A DNA stretch of 64,000 nucleotides. Origin: Prado023 sp963774745. Lineage in GTDB: Bacteria > Actinomycetota > Actinomycetes > S36-B12 > CAIYMF01. The position numbers were made by a program, and so were the translations under genes. A model generated the notes under the pieces. It was not told the DNA's origin, made no database searches, and saw only the letters and a list, made by a program, of their open reading frames with translations. The stretch spans positions 496,001 to 560,000 of the forward strand of contig CAVZGE010000011.1 in assembly GCA_963774745.1 (NCBI GenBank), in the 5' to 3' direction. Below, one piece after another: positions 25,765 to 35,250 of this stretch (position 1 is the stretch's first letter; every line of letters starts with the position of its first letter).

Positions 25765-26642
25765 GCGTCCTCCCGCCCGATCGCCAGCTCGGGGATCCAC
25801 TCCGGCGGCCCCGAGCTCTGCCGGGCGGAGATCCGGTGCCCCCGGGCATCGCGCACGGGCCCGTTCCCGACGGCCTCGACCAGCGCCGGGACCCACGTGT
25901 CGCGCGCGGCGACGCGGGCCGCGAGGAACTCGCGGTAGGCGGCCCTGACGGCACCTGGGTCGCCCCACGCGGCGCTGTCTGCCACGAGCCACTCGTCGGG
26001 GACGGCGTCCACCGCGGCACCGATCACCGTCGCCCAGTCGACGTCCGCGAGGTCACGGTCGGCAGCAGCCACATCCGGGGCGCACTCGAGCAGGGCGTGG
26101 TCGGCGACGTCGTAGGCCCGGGTCGCGAAGCGCTGGACCTGGTCCGCACGCCCGGGGGCCCACGAGTGGTGGAAGGTCAGGGCGGCGCCGTGGTCGATGA
26201 GCTGCAGCGCACGGTGCCACAGGAGCATGTTGGGGTTGCGCCATGACCGGTCCGCGTTGGTGATCAGCGCGTCGAGCCACACGATCCGACCGGCGATCTG
26301 CCGATCCACCGACGGCATGGGTCCGACGTCCAGCGCCCCGGGCAGGAAGTCGATGCCCAGGTTCAGGCCGACGGACAGCCTGAGCAGGTGCTGGACCTCC
26401 TCGTCCGGCTCAGCGGGCGCCAACTCCTCCGGCACCAGGACAGGCACCCACCGGGGGACGCGCAGGCCGAGCGCCTCGGCGATCTCGGCGCAGATCACCT
26501 CGGCCACGAGTGCCCGGGGGCCCTGGCCAGCGCCCCGGAACTTCACGACGTACATGCCGAGGTCGTCGGCCTCCATCAGGCCGGGCAGGGATCCGCCCTC
26601 GCGCAGGGGGGTCACGTACCGCGTCGCACGCACCGGGGTCAT
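25761..26642 (-). CDS. HipA-like protein kinase
   Basis: A 293-residue HipA-family kinase of the short type (no separate N-subdomain 1). It shows the ATP lysine in YVVKFRGAGQG, a catalytic-loop equivalent DALITNADRSWRNPNML and a metal-binding LIDHGAAL in place of DFG. True HipA is a persister toxin phosphorylating GltX and is paired with HipB. Here no HipB-like HTH gene is present; the partner is DUF3037. Twin palindromes 23-70 bp upstream suggest tight control. Target unknown. Confidence 0.82.
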   Translation of the reverse strand: MTPVRATRYVTPLREGGSLPGLMEADDLGMYVVKFRGAGQGPRALVAEVICAEIAEALGLRVPRWVPVLVPEELAPAEPDEEVQHLLRLSVGLNLGIDFLPGALDVGPMPSVDRQIAGRIVWLDALITNADRSWRNPNMLLWHRALQLIDHGAALTFHHSWAPGRADQVQRFATRAYDVADHALLECAPDVAAADRDLADVDWATVIGAAVDAVPDEWLVADSAAWGDPGAVRAAYREFLAARVAARDTWVPALVEAVGNGPVRDARGHRISARQSSGPPEWIPELAIGREDA

Positions 26643-26664
26643 CGGGCCAGCCTAGGACCCCGGG

Positions 26665-26712
26665 GAACCTGGAAGGTTCTTGTCGGTTGGGGAGCAACAA
26701 CCTTCCAGGTTC
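26665..26712. promoter_or_regulatory. twin AACCT-N3-AGGTT palindromes upstream of the HipA-like kinase
   Basis: AACCTGGAAGGTT (26666-26678) and AACCTTCCAGGTT (26699-26711) are each dyads of AACCT/AGGTT with a 3-nt centre, 33 bp apart. Together they also form a 14-bp inverted repeat with a 20-nt loop. They lie between the divergent kinase and hydrolase genes, closer to the kinase start, and look like two operators on the same helix face. Confidence 0.6.
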
Positions 26713-26853
26713 GCCGGTGCACGGTCCTGCGCGGCCGAGCCTGCCCCGCGCTCTCGCGGGGCGGAGGTAACCCGGTGGGAGCGCCGATAGGCTCATGCCC
26801 GCACACACCCGCCCCCTGCCCGTACTCCGCCGCCACGATCCGAGGAGCTGCGC

Positions 26854-27741
26854 ATGACCGCCCCGCCCGCACTGCTGCTCATGCACGGCGTCGGCGATGA
26901 CGGCGCCTGCTGGGGACCGTTCGTGCGCAGGCTGCGGCAGCGCCCCGGCCTGGCCGACCTGACCGTGGTCACGCCCGACGCGCCGGCGCACGGCGGCCGC
27001 CGCGCCCAGCCCGGCCAGAGCGTCGCGTGGCCCGACCTGCTCGCGGAGGCGATCGCCGTGGCGCAGTCCATGGTCGCCGAGTCCGGCGGCCGGATCGTGG
27101 TCGGCGGGCACTCGATGGGCTCCATGGTCGCCCTGGGGGTGGCCGCGACCCGACCCGACCTGGTGGTCGCGACCTTCCTCGAGGATCCGCCGCTGATGCA
27201 CGCGCTGCCGGACAGTGCCACGTCCGCAGGGGCGGGCAGCACCGCAGAAGGCAACGACGCAGGGGGCCGCGACCACGAGGCGCCGGCCGGCTCACAGGTG
27301 CACGCCACCACGGCGGCCGAGGTCGACCCGCGGGCTCCGGTGGACGTCAGCGAGTTCGGCGACTGGTTCGCCGCCCTGCAGGCGATCCCGCTGGACGAGG
27401 TCGTCGCCGCCGCCCGCGCCGACCACCCGACCTGGGACGACGAGGAGTACGAGCCCTGGGCACGCGCCAAGCAGTCGGCGGATCCCGAGGCATTCGCCCA
27501 GCCGGTGGTCTGGGTCCACGCCGACACCGAGCGGCTGCTGCGGGAAGCTCCGGCCCCGGTCGTGGTGGCCGCGGGGCGACCGGAGCTCGGCGGACTGCTC
27601 GCGCCGGAGGCGGAGGCCAGCCTGCGGAAGCTGCCCGGATGGTCGGTCCACCGCCTGCCCGCGGGCCACGACGTGCGTCGCGACGCGCCGGACGCCACCG
27701 TCGAGCTGCTCGCCGACCTCATCCGCTCGGTGACCGCGTGA
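26854..27741 (+). CDS. alpha/beta-hydrolase
   Basis: A 295-residue alpha/beta-hydrolase with oxyanion motif LMHGVGDDG, nucleophile elbow GHSMG and a C-terminal catalytic His in LPAGHDVRRD. An insert rich in Gly/Ala/Ser (about 125-160) forms the cap. GAGGAG precedes the ATG. The substrate is not known. Its stop overlaps the next start by GTGA, so the two are translationally coupled. Confidence 0.88.
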   Translation: MTAPPALLLMHGVGDDGACWGPFVRRLRQRPGLADLTVVTPDAPAHGGRRAQPGQSVAWPDLLAEAIAVAQSMVAESGGRIVVGGHSMGSMVALGVAATRPDLVVATFLEDPPLMHALPDSATSAGAGSTAEGNDAGGRDHEAPAGSQVHATTAAEVDPRAPVDVSEFGDWFAALQAIPLDEVVAAARADHPTWDDEEYEPWARAKQSADPEAFAQPVVWVHADTERLLREAPAPVVVAAGRPELGGLLAPEAEASLRKLPGWSVHRLPAGHDVRRDAPDATVELLADLIRSVTA

Positions 27742-28769
27742 CCCACGAGCACTCGACCACCGGCCCACCGGACGCCCTCACGGGCATCCCCGCGCCGCCG
27801 CTGCCCCCCGCCGAGGCGGCCGCCGCGGGCACTCCCCCCGACGCCCCACCCACCGGCTTCCACAAGCGACCCGCCCTGGGCTACGCCCTCTACCTGACCG
27901 GCGCCCTGCTGTTCGGGATCAACGGGACGGTCAGCAAGGTCCTGCTCACTGCCGTGGACAACGCGGCCCGCGTCTCCCAGCTGCGCGTCACGTTCGCCTT
28001 CCTGATCCTGCTGGTGTTCGTCGCGGTGACTAACCGGCGCTCCCTGCCGTTGCACCGCCACGAGCTGGGACCGGTCGCCGCCTACGGCGTCCTCGGCGTG
28101 GCCATGACCCAGTGGCTCTACTTCGTGGCCATCACGCGGATGCCCATCGGGATCGCCCTGCTGATCGAGTTCACCGCACCGATCATGGTCGTGCTGTGGG
28201 TCCGCTACGCCTGGCACCGCCCGGTGCGCAACACCGTCTGGCTCGGGCTGGCGCTGGCGATGGCGGGCCTGGCGATGGTCGCCCAGATCTGGCTGGGCCT
28301 CACGCTGAACTCGCTCGGGGTCGCCGCCGCGTTCGGGGCGGCCGTGGCCCTGGCGCTGTACTACCTGCTCGGCGAGACCTGCAGCCAGCAGCGCGACCCG
28401 GTCTCATTGACGCTCTGGGGCTTCGGCTTCGCCGCCCTGCTCTGGGCCGTCGTGCTGCCGTGGTGGCGCTACCCGTGGGCGGCGCTCGAGGGCTCGGCCA
28501 CCCCCTTGGGCGAGGGCACGACCGCCGTCCCCCTGTGGGCGTTGGCCATCTGGATGGTCGTGCTGGGCACGATCGTCCCGTTCTGGCTCGTCCTGGCCGC
28601 GATCCGCCACATCGGGGCCGCCGGCGCGAGCATCATCGGGATGACCGAGCCGTTCATCGCCTCGCTGGTCGCCTGGGTCGTGCTCGGCGAGATCCTCACG
28701 CCGATCCAGATGCTCGGCGGAGCCGTGATCCTCGCCGGCGTGGTCATCGCCGAACGCGCCCGCACCTGA
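27738..28769 (+). CDS. EamA/DMT family transporter
   Basis: A 343-residue membrane protein with about ten helices in two EamA repeats after a 45-residue Pro/Ala-rich N-terminal tail. Each repeat ends in the typical pattern (AITRMPIGIALLIEFTAPIM; GASIIGMTEPFIASLVAWV). It probably exports metabolites or amino acids. It is coupled to the hydrolase by a 4-base overlap and converges on the next hydrolase gene. Confidence 0.9.
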   Translation: MTHEHSTTGPPDALTGIPAPPLPPAEAAAAGTPPDAPPTGFHKRPALGYALYLTGALLFGINGTVSKVLLTAVDNAARVSQLRVTFAFLILLVFVAVTNRRSLPLHRHELGPVAAYGVLGVAMTQWLYFVAITRMPIGIALLIEFTAPIMVVLWVRYAWHRPVRNTVWLGLALAMAGLAMVAQIWLGLTLNSLGVAAAFGAAVALALYYLLGETCSQQRDPVSLTLWGFGFAALLWAVVLPWWRYPWAALEGSATPLGEGTTAVPLWALAIWMVVLGTIVPFWLVLAAIRHIGAAGASIIGMTEPFIASLVAWVVLGEILTPIQMLGGAVILAGVVIAERART

Positions 28770-28824
28770 CCCCGCCCCCGGCTGCCGTCCCCAATCCCCC
28801 CGTCCCCGTCCTCAATCCCCCCTC

Positions 28825-28866
28825 AGTTGGTCCGCTTTCGCGCGGACCGATCCGAAGTTGGTCCGC
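28825..28866. repeat. direct AGTTGGTCCGC repeat with embedded hairpin
   Basis: AGTTGGTCCGC occurs at 28825-28835 and 28856-28866. The first copy also pairs through GGTCCGC with GCGGACC at 28842-28848 (6-nt loop). It lies in the gap between the converging EamA and hydrolase genes, so a terminator or part of a small intergenic repeat is possible. Confidence 0.45.
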
Positions 28867-28948
28867 ATCTCGGAGCGCGAACCGACGCTACGGCGGACGA
28901 ACCGCGCCAGACCCGCGCCAGCCGACCGCAGCCCCTCGCCCGCGCGGG

Positions 28949-30149
28949 TCACTGGTCCTTCTCGAGCTCCTCGGTGAAGTCCTTGATCGCCTGCTCGTAG
29001 GCCTCCGGGTCGACGTTCCAGGCCAGCACATGCTCCGCACCGTCGACCACCACGTACGTTCCGCCGGCACCGGCCTCGCGCATGAACCGATCGGTGACCG
29101 CCTTGGGAACCGTGCGAGTCCTCGACCCCCTGGAAGGTCAGCAGCGGGACCCCGATGAGCCCCTGCATGTCGGTGTAGTCGATCGCCGAGAAGTCCACCC
29201 CGTACCGGAACGCCACGGCGAGCTTGGCGGCGTCCTCCAGCGACTCCGGGATGGGCTGGTTCACCACCGGGAGGCTGCGGAACTCGGCAGCCTCATCGAT
29301 GACCTCCTCGAGGCTCGATGCCGGCGCGTCGAGGATCAGCCCGTCGACCTTCCGGGCAAGGTTCCCGCGCGCGAGGAACCCGAGGGTCACCGCCCCGCCG
29401 TGACTGGCGCCGCCGAGGACGATCGTCTCCGCCCCGGCAGCGTCGGCGAACTCGACTGCCGCCTCGAGCTCCTGCCACTCGGTGCGGCCGTAGTGCACCA
29501 TGCCGTCGTCGTAGGGCGGGGCGCCGACGTCGCCGGTGTAGGTGATGATCAGCACGTTGTAGTCCTCGCCGTGCAGGGCGCGTGCCATGCGCAGCATCTC
29601 CGAGCGCGAGGCGCCCTTGCCGTGCGTGAGGATCGCCCACTTCGACGAATCCTCGGCGCTGACCTGCCAGGCCGGGAACTGCCGGCCGTCCGGGGTGCTG
29701 ATCACGACGTCCTGCGCATCCAGGCCGGCCTGCTCCGGGTCCAGCCAGACATCGCGGGTCAGCCCGTACCGGTCACCCACCTTCGGGGCGTCGCCGATCA
29801 GGTCGAGCACCGGGCGGGTCTGCTCGCCGTCCGCCCCGCGGGTGGCCGGACCGACCACCAGCAGCGACTCGTCGATGGCCAGTCCGACCACGGCCTCGTC
29901 GAACTTCGTCTCCTCGCGGTCGGCCACGTCGGGCAGGATCGTGACGGTCGGCTGCTCGCTGGTCGCGTCATAGGCCGCGACGGTGCCCCGCTGCAGGCCC
30001 GCGGGGTCGTACGGGTCGGCCTTCAGCACCTCGGCGTAGACCTGCCCCGAGAAGTACCAGGCACCACCGATGTAGAACACCGCGACGAGTGCGATCGCCG
30101 AGAACAGGATGACCCACGGCCACCTCCGGCGCCTGCGTGATCGACCCAT
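28949..30149 (-). CDS. membrane-anchored alpha/beta-hydrolase (frame disrupted at 29114)
   Basis: About 400 residues once repaired. A basic N-terminus (MGRSRRRRRWPW) and one transmembrane segment anchor the protein; the catalytic domain follows with LTHGKG and nucleophile elbow GASHG. After LLTFQGVEDS the frame must drop one base at 29114. It then reads TVPKAVTDRFMREAG, a catalytic His in VVDGAEHVLAW, and stops at 28949. Read without repair, it loses that histidine and ends in low-complexity Arg/Gly sequence. Substrate unknown. Confidence 0.75.
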
Positions 30150-30194
30150 GACGGGACTATCCCAGATGCGGCGAACGATGGCAGGGCCGCGCGG

Positions 30195-31748
30195 TCACCG
30201 CGGGGAGTCGTCCACCCAGTGGGCGCGCTGCTTGGGCAGGGTCTGGCCGCGGAAGAAGGCCGGGGCCCGGACGTTCCACAGGGCCATGATCGGGATGGCG
30301 ATGAGCATCCCGATCACCCCGACGATGAAGACCGTGCCGATGCCCTTGACCGAGCTGCCCGATCCGTACTCCGGATCCATCATGTTCTGCGCCTCGACGA
30401 TGACCACGTAGATCAGCACGGCAGCCGCAGCCAGCGGGAGCAGGACCTGGCCGAACGCCGTGCGCACCGACCCGAACGCCGTCCGGTGGAAGTAGAAGAC
30501 CGCGGACAGCGAGGCCACGATGTAGTAGACGCAGATGGAGATGCCCACGCTGTACACGGAGTCGGCCACGATCGCGTCACTGGTCAGGCTCAGCCCGAGG
30601 TAGATCGCCAGGGTCAGCAGGCCCATGAACCAGGTGGCGACCTTCGGCGCCGCGGTGGCCTCGTCGACGTTGGCGAACCGCCCCGGCAGGGCCTTGTAGG
30701 TGGCCATGGCCAGCAGCCCGCGCGCGGTCGGCATGACCGTCGACATGGTCGCGGAGAAGGCGGAGATGCCCACGATCAGGGCTGCCACGACGGCCCCGTT
30801 GGAGCCGATCGTCTCCGAGGCCATCACGAAGAACACGTCGTCGATGTTGTCCTCGAAGGTCATGCTCAGCGGGTCGGCCTCATCGATCCCCGAGAACGCG
30901 AGAGCCGCGATCGTGAACAGCACGTAGGTGACCAGGATGATGCCCATCGCGATGACGCCGGTGCGCCCCGCCTGCGCCGAGTCGCCCGCGGACTCCTCGG
31001 ACATGGCCAGCGAGGCGTCGAACCCCCAGAAGATGAACAGGGCGACGAGGAAGCCCCCGAGCAGGGCGTCGTACCCGTCGATGGCCATCGGGTTCAGCCA
31101 CTGCCACGAGAACGGCTCGGCGCTCGGCGCGGTCTCCCCGCCGAGGACCGCCGCCCCCATCAGCGCCGCGAACAGGATCAGCCCGCCGTACTGGATGACC
31201 GTGAGCGCCAGGGTCGTGCGCGAGGACTCCTCGGCCCCACGCGACACCAGCCAGGTGGTCAGCAGGATGAAGGCCGTGGCGATCCCGAAGCGCAGGAACG
31301 GCGAGGGATCCTCGAGCCCGGCGACCGTCACCACGGAGTTCACCATGACCTCCGCCGCACCCACCCCGGCCAGGGTGCTCGACAGGAACAGGCCCCATCC
31401 CCCGATCCAGCCCGTTCGGGGGCCGATCGCCATCGCGCCCCAGGTGAACACGGTGCCGGAGTCGGCGGCCACGGTCGTCATGTGCTTGTAGGCCAGCGCC
31501 ACGAAGAACATCGGGATCACGGAGATCACGAACACGATCGGCAGCTGGTACCCGGACTCCAGGGCGCCGTAGCCCAGGGCTCCCGTGAGCGAGTACGCCG
31601 GTGCCGTGGCCGCAAGGCCGATGGCCACCGCGGCGACGATGGAGACCGAGCCCTTGCGCAGCCCCTTGTACTTCAGGTCGTGGGCTGCGACGTCGGCGTG
31701 CTGGTGCTCGTGGTCATGTCCGGGTGCGTGCTCCGGTGCTGCCTCCAC
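30195..31748 (-). CDS. APC superfamily amino acid permease
   Basis: A 517-residue permease with 12-14 helices. The N-terminal 25 residues are rich in His, Glu and Asp (HAPGHDHEHQHADVAAHD), unusual and possibly metal-binding. Helix 1 region is VAIGLAATAPAYSLTGALG, and FIFWGFDASLAMSEES marks helix 6. The GTG start at 31748 has GGGAGGGG upstream. Substrate unknown. It is followed closely by the hydrolase gene on the same strand. Confidence 0.88.
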   Translation of the reverse strand: MEAAPEHAPGHDHEHQHADVAAHDLKYKGLRKGSVSIVAAVAIGLAATAPAYSLTGALGYGALESGYQLPIVFVISVIPMFFVALAYKHMTTVAADSGTVFTWGAMAIGPRTGWIGGWGLFLSSTLAGVGAAEVMVNSVVTVAGLEDPSPFLRFGIATAFILLTTWLVSRGAEESSRTTLALTVIQYGGLILFAALMGAAVLGGETAPSAEPFSWQWLNPMAIDGYDALLGGFLVALFIFWGFDASLAMSEESAGDSAQAGRTGVIAMGIILVTYVLFTIAALAFSGIDEADPLSMTFEDNIDDVFFVMASETIGSNGAVVAALIVGISAFSATMSTVMPTARGLLAMATYKALPGRFANVDEATAAPKVATWFMGLLTLAIYLGLSLTSDAIVADSVYSVGISICVYYIVASLSAVFYFHRTAFGSVRTAFGQVLLPLAAAAVLIYVVIVEAQNMMDPEYGSGSSVKGIGTVFIVGVIGMLIAIPIMALWNVRAPAFFRGQTLPKQRAHWVDDSPR

Positions 31749-31844
31749 GTCGACCCCTCCCGCTCAGGCCCCGTCGCCCGGGGGAAACATACCCCCCGGC
31801 GCACCTCGGATCGCGCTGGCGGGCACCCCCGCGCGACCGCGACC

Positions 31845-34800
31845 TCAGGCGTCGGCAGGCGTCGCCGTCGCCGCGTCGGTGGGGCCGTCACTGGGGGCGT
31901 CGGTGGGGGCGTCGGTGGCCGGGGGCTCCCCCGACGCGCCCGCGTCGGCGGGCGGCTCCTCGGCGGAATCGCCCGTGATCCGGCGCTGTGCGGCCGCGGC
32001 GCGGTCCAGGGCCGCCTTCAGGTCGTCCTGCGCCTTGCCGTACGCAGCGAAGTCACCGGCGGCCAGGGCCTGCTCGCCCTTCTCGTAGGCGGCCTGGGCG
32101 TCGGCGATCGCCTTGACCAGGTCCGCCTGGGCATCCGCGGTGGGCTCCCCCGAATCGCCGTCGCCCGGGTCCGTGCCGGCGTCGGTGCCCCCGCTGCCGG
32201 TCCCCGTCCCGGAGAACACGGCCGCCAGGGCCTCCCCGAGGGAGTTGCGCAGGACGGTCGTGTCACCGAAGTTCACCAGCACCTTGCGCAGCAGCGGGTA
32301 GCCCTGCCCCTGCGAGGCCCGGACGTACACCGGCTCGACGTAGAGCAGCCCGCCGCTGACCGGCAGCGACAGCAGGTTGCCGTACTCGACGTCCGCCCCG
32401 CCCCGGCGCAGCAACGTCAGCTGCTCGGCGATCGCCGGTTCGGACTCGAAGTTGTTCTGCACCTGGGTCGGCCCGGGCACGGTGGTGTTCCGCGGCAGCT
32501 GCAGCACCCGGATGGTGCCGTACGTCGGCCCGGGGGCGGAGTCCACCGCCATGAAGGCCGCCAGCGTCTGGCGCTTCTGCGGAGCGAACGTCGTGGTCAG
32601 CGAGAACTTCGGCTCCGTCGTGCCGGGCATCCGCAGGGTCAGGTAGTACGGCGGCTGCAGGGCGTTCACCGCACGGTTGGTCGGGTCGATCGGGATGGTC
32701 CAGAAGTCCTGCCCGTTGTAGAAGCTGGCCGGGTCCTCCACGTGGTAGCGCGAGAGGATCGTGCGCTGCACCTTGAACAGGTCCTCGGGGTAGCGGAAGT
32801 GCGCCACCAGCTCCGGGGAGGCCTCGGACACGGGTGTGACGGTCCCGCCGAAGGCCCTCGTCCAGGTCTTGAGCAGGGGGTCCTCGGTGTCCCACGCGTA
32901 CAGGGTCACGGTGCCGTCGTAGGCGTCCACGACGGCCTTGACGGAGTTGCGCAGGTAGTTGATCCGCTCGCTGGGCAACGTGGCCACCGCACTGGACGTG
33001 GCCGTGATCGCGTCGGCGGTGGCGTCCTTGAGCGTCGTGCGCGAGGAGTACGGGTAGGCGTTGGTCGTGGTGTAGCCGTCGATGATCCACTTCACCCGCC
33101 CGCCGACGACCACGGGGTACGGGTCGCCGTCGGTGGTCAGCCAGGGCGCCACCTTGGCCACGCGGGTCTGCGGCTCGCGGTCGAAGAGGATCCGCGACTC
33201 GGAGTTCACCAGGGAGCTCAGGACGATGTTCGGGTCCTGCATCCGCGCGGCGAACAGCAGCTTGTTGACGATGTTGCCGACCGGGACACCGCCGGAGCCG
33301 GTGTACGTGTTGTTCTTCTGGCCGCTGGCTGACTGATCGTCTGGGAAGTCCAGCTCGCGGGGCTCGGCACCCTCGGGCGCCCCGACGATGGAGTAGTCCG
33401 GGGAGTCCGCGCCGAAGTAGATCCGGGGCTGCTCGATCTCCAGCTCGCCGATGGTCGGGATGTCGGAGGCGAAGAAGTCCGGGCGCCCGTCGGACAGCGA
33501 CGTGTTGTCGTACGCGGCGACGACCCCGTAGCCGTGGGTGTAGACCGCGTGGTCGTTGGCCCAGTTGCGCTCCCCCACGCCCGCCAGGTCGACCTCGCGC
33601 ACGGCGATGACCGCCCCCCGGGTCCCGCCCTCCATCGGGTAGCGGTCCACGTCCAGGGTGTCCGGGAAGGAGTAGAACCCGCGGATCTGCTGGAGCTGGC
33701 GGAACGTCGGCGACACGACCGCCGGGTCCAGCAGGCGGATGTTGGTCAGCGTCCCGGCGTCCTCCTTGAGGGTCTCCGCGCTGGCCTCGCCCTCACCGGA
33801 GTAGTCCTCGAACTGCGCCTTGTCCAGGCCGTAGGCGGCGCGCGTGGCCTCGATGTTGCGCTTGATGAACTCCTGCTCGCGGACCAGCTCCGAGGGCTTG
33901 ACCTGGAACTGCTGGACGATCGCCGGGTAGATGCCGCCGATGACCAGCGCGGAGATCGCCAGCAGGCCGGTCCCGACCAGCGGCAGCGTCCAGCCCTGGC
34001 GGAAGGCGTTGGCGAAGAACAGCACCGCGCAGACCAGGGCGATGACCACCAGGATGTCCTTGGCCGGCAGGACGGCGTTGACGTCGCGGTACTTCAGCCC
34101 GGTGAACCCGTCGACCAGCGGCTCGGCCTTGATCGCCAGGCCGTAGCGGTCCAGCCAGTAGCCGACGGCCTTGAGCAGCATGAACAGCCCGCCGAGGATC
34201 GACAGCTGCACGTGTGCCGCGCGCGAGGTCCGGGGCGGGGCGCCCTGCAACCGCAGCCCGCCGTAGACGTAGTGCGTGATCGCCGCCATGAGGATGCACA
34301 GGATCAGCACCGCGACCATGAACCCGAGGACGAAGCGCAGGAACGGGTACTGCATCGCGAAGAAGCTGATGTCGGTGTCGAACTGGGGATCGTTCGTGCC
34401 GAACTCAGTGCTGTAGCGGAAGGTCATGTAGGACCGCCACTGCGCGGACGCGGACATGCCGGCCATCACGCCGAACATGGTCGGGATGCCGATCAGGATC
34501 ACCTTGTGGAACGGCTCCAGGCTGGCCCGGTAGCGCTCCAGGGAGATCTGCTCGGCGGACATGACTCCGATCTCGGGCCGCGACCTGAAGGCGATGAGCA
34601 TCGTGACGCCGATCGCGGTGGCCATGAGGAGCCCGAACACGACGAACAGGCCCAGCTGCGTGGCCAGCAGCGTGGTGAACACCGAGGACTTGTCCACCGA
34701 GGAGTACCAGAGGAAGTCCGTGTAGAAGGTCGTGAAGATCATGAACACGACGGCGAGCACCCCGAGGATGACCAGCGTCGGGGCGAGGGCCCCGGACCGC

Positions 34801-34856
34801 TTGGCCTTCGTGGTCTGCTGCGGGCGGCCGGACGAGGGGGACGGATCGAAGCTCAC
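31845..34856 (-). CDS. UPF0182 family large membrane protein
   Basis: A 1003-residue protein of normal family length, starting at the GTG at 34856 after a G-run. About seven transmembrane helices occupy residues 25-330, followed by a large extracytoplasmic region with conserved blocks such as YGVVAAYDNTSLSDGRPDFFASD and WTIPIDPTNR. A Pro/Asp/Ala/Thr-rich tail forms the last 60 residues. Function is unknown. In M. tuberculosis the homologue (Rv3193c) has the same neighbour, the PDZ protease, as here. Confidence 0.93.
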   Translation of the reverse strand: MSFDPSPSSGRPQQTTKAKRSGALAPTLVILGVLAVVFMIFTTFYTDFLWYSSVDKSSVFTTLLATQLGLFVVFGLLMATAIGVTMLIAFRSRPEIGVMSAEQISLERYRASLEPFHKVILIGIPTMFGVMAGMSASAQWRSYMTFRYSTEFGTNDPQFDTDISFFAMQYPFLRFVLGFMVAVLILCILMAAITHYVYGGLRLQGAPPRTSRAAHVQLSILGGLFMLLKAVGYWLDRYGLAIKAEPLVDGFTGLKYRDVNAVLPAKDILVVIALVCAVLFFANAFRQGWTLPLVGTGLLAISALVIGGIYPAIVQQFQVKPSELVREQEFIKRNIEATRAAYGLDKAQFEDYSGEGEASAETLKEDAGTLTNIRLLDPAVVSPTFRQLQQIRGFYSFPDTLDVDRYPMEGGTRGAVIAVREVDLAGVGERNWANDHAVYTHGYGVVAAYDNTSLSDGRPDFFASDIPTIGELEIEQPRIYFGADSPDYSIVGAPEGAEPRELDFPDDQSASGQKNNTYTGSGGVPVGNIVNKLLFAARMQDPNIVLSSLVNSESRILFDREPQTRVAKVAPWLTTDGDPYPVVVGGRVKWIIDGYTTTNAYPYSSRTTLKDATADAITATSSAVATLPSERINYLRNSVKAVVDAYDGTVTLYAWDTEDPLLKTWTRAFGGTVTPVSEASPELVAHFRYPEDLFKVQRTILSRYHVEDPASFYNGQDFWTIPIDPTNRAVNALQPPYYLTLRMPGTTEPKFSLTTTFAPQKRQTLAAFMAVDSAPGPTYGTIRVLQLPRNTTVPGPTQVQNNFESEPAIAEQLTLLRRGGADVEYGNLLSLPVSGGLLYVEPVYVRASQGQGYPLLRKVLVNFGDTTVLRNSLGEALAAVFSGTGTGSGGTDAGTDPGDGDSGEPTADAQADLVKAIADAQAAYEKGEQALAAGDFAAYGKAQDDLKAALDRAAAAQRRITGDSAEEPPADAGASGEPPATDAPTDAPSDGPTDAATATPADA

Positions 34857-34984
34857 GCCCCCAAAACTACCTGCATTCCGGACAACCCACCGACGAGTCC
34901 CTGCTGCCTTACCTGCCGGCCGGGGCATCCTGACCCGCCGCTGACAGTCATCCCTCACGCTGAGGCGGCTGGCGGCCCGGCGCC

Positions 34985-35174
34985 CGAACCTCGCGCCCGT
35001 TCCCGTCGATCCGCCGCAACTGGGGACCCGCCCTCCCGAGCCTCGCGCCCGTTCACGTCGAAAGACCCGAGGCGGCTCGCTCGGGATCGACACGAACGGC
35101 CGCGAGGTTGGCCGCCCGAGCGCCACGGGTCCGTGCCCCGACGCCCTGTTCGACCGAAGCGGGCGCGAGGTTCG
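34985..35174. repeat. four-copy 26-nt intergenic repeat, two forward and two inverted
   Basis: Copies with core AACCTCGCGCCCGTTC lie at 34985-35010 and 35037-35062 (forward) and 35086-35111 and 35149-35174 (inverted), 2-7 mismatches among them. They fill most of the 34857-35250 gap (394 bp) between the divergent UPF0182 and PPA1309 genes, and I see no gene there. Forward and inverted halves could fold into a long hairpin. Confidence 0.65.
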
Positions 35175-35250
35175 CCGCCCGAGCCACGCGATGCCCGCTG
35201 GCGCGGGAGCCGGGGCGGGTTTCCGGCCCAATGGCTGGGAGACTGGACGC

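Noticed and set aside
25384..26642. Classical HipBA toxin-antitoxin operon
   Set aside because: There is no HipB-type helix-turn-helix partner; the neighbour is DUF3037 and the kinase is the short form.
28852..28920. Start of a minus-strand gene extension (hydrolase reading to 28812)
   Set aside because: That extension exists only in the shifted frame; the repaired hydrolase ends at 28949.
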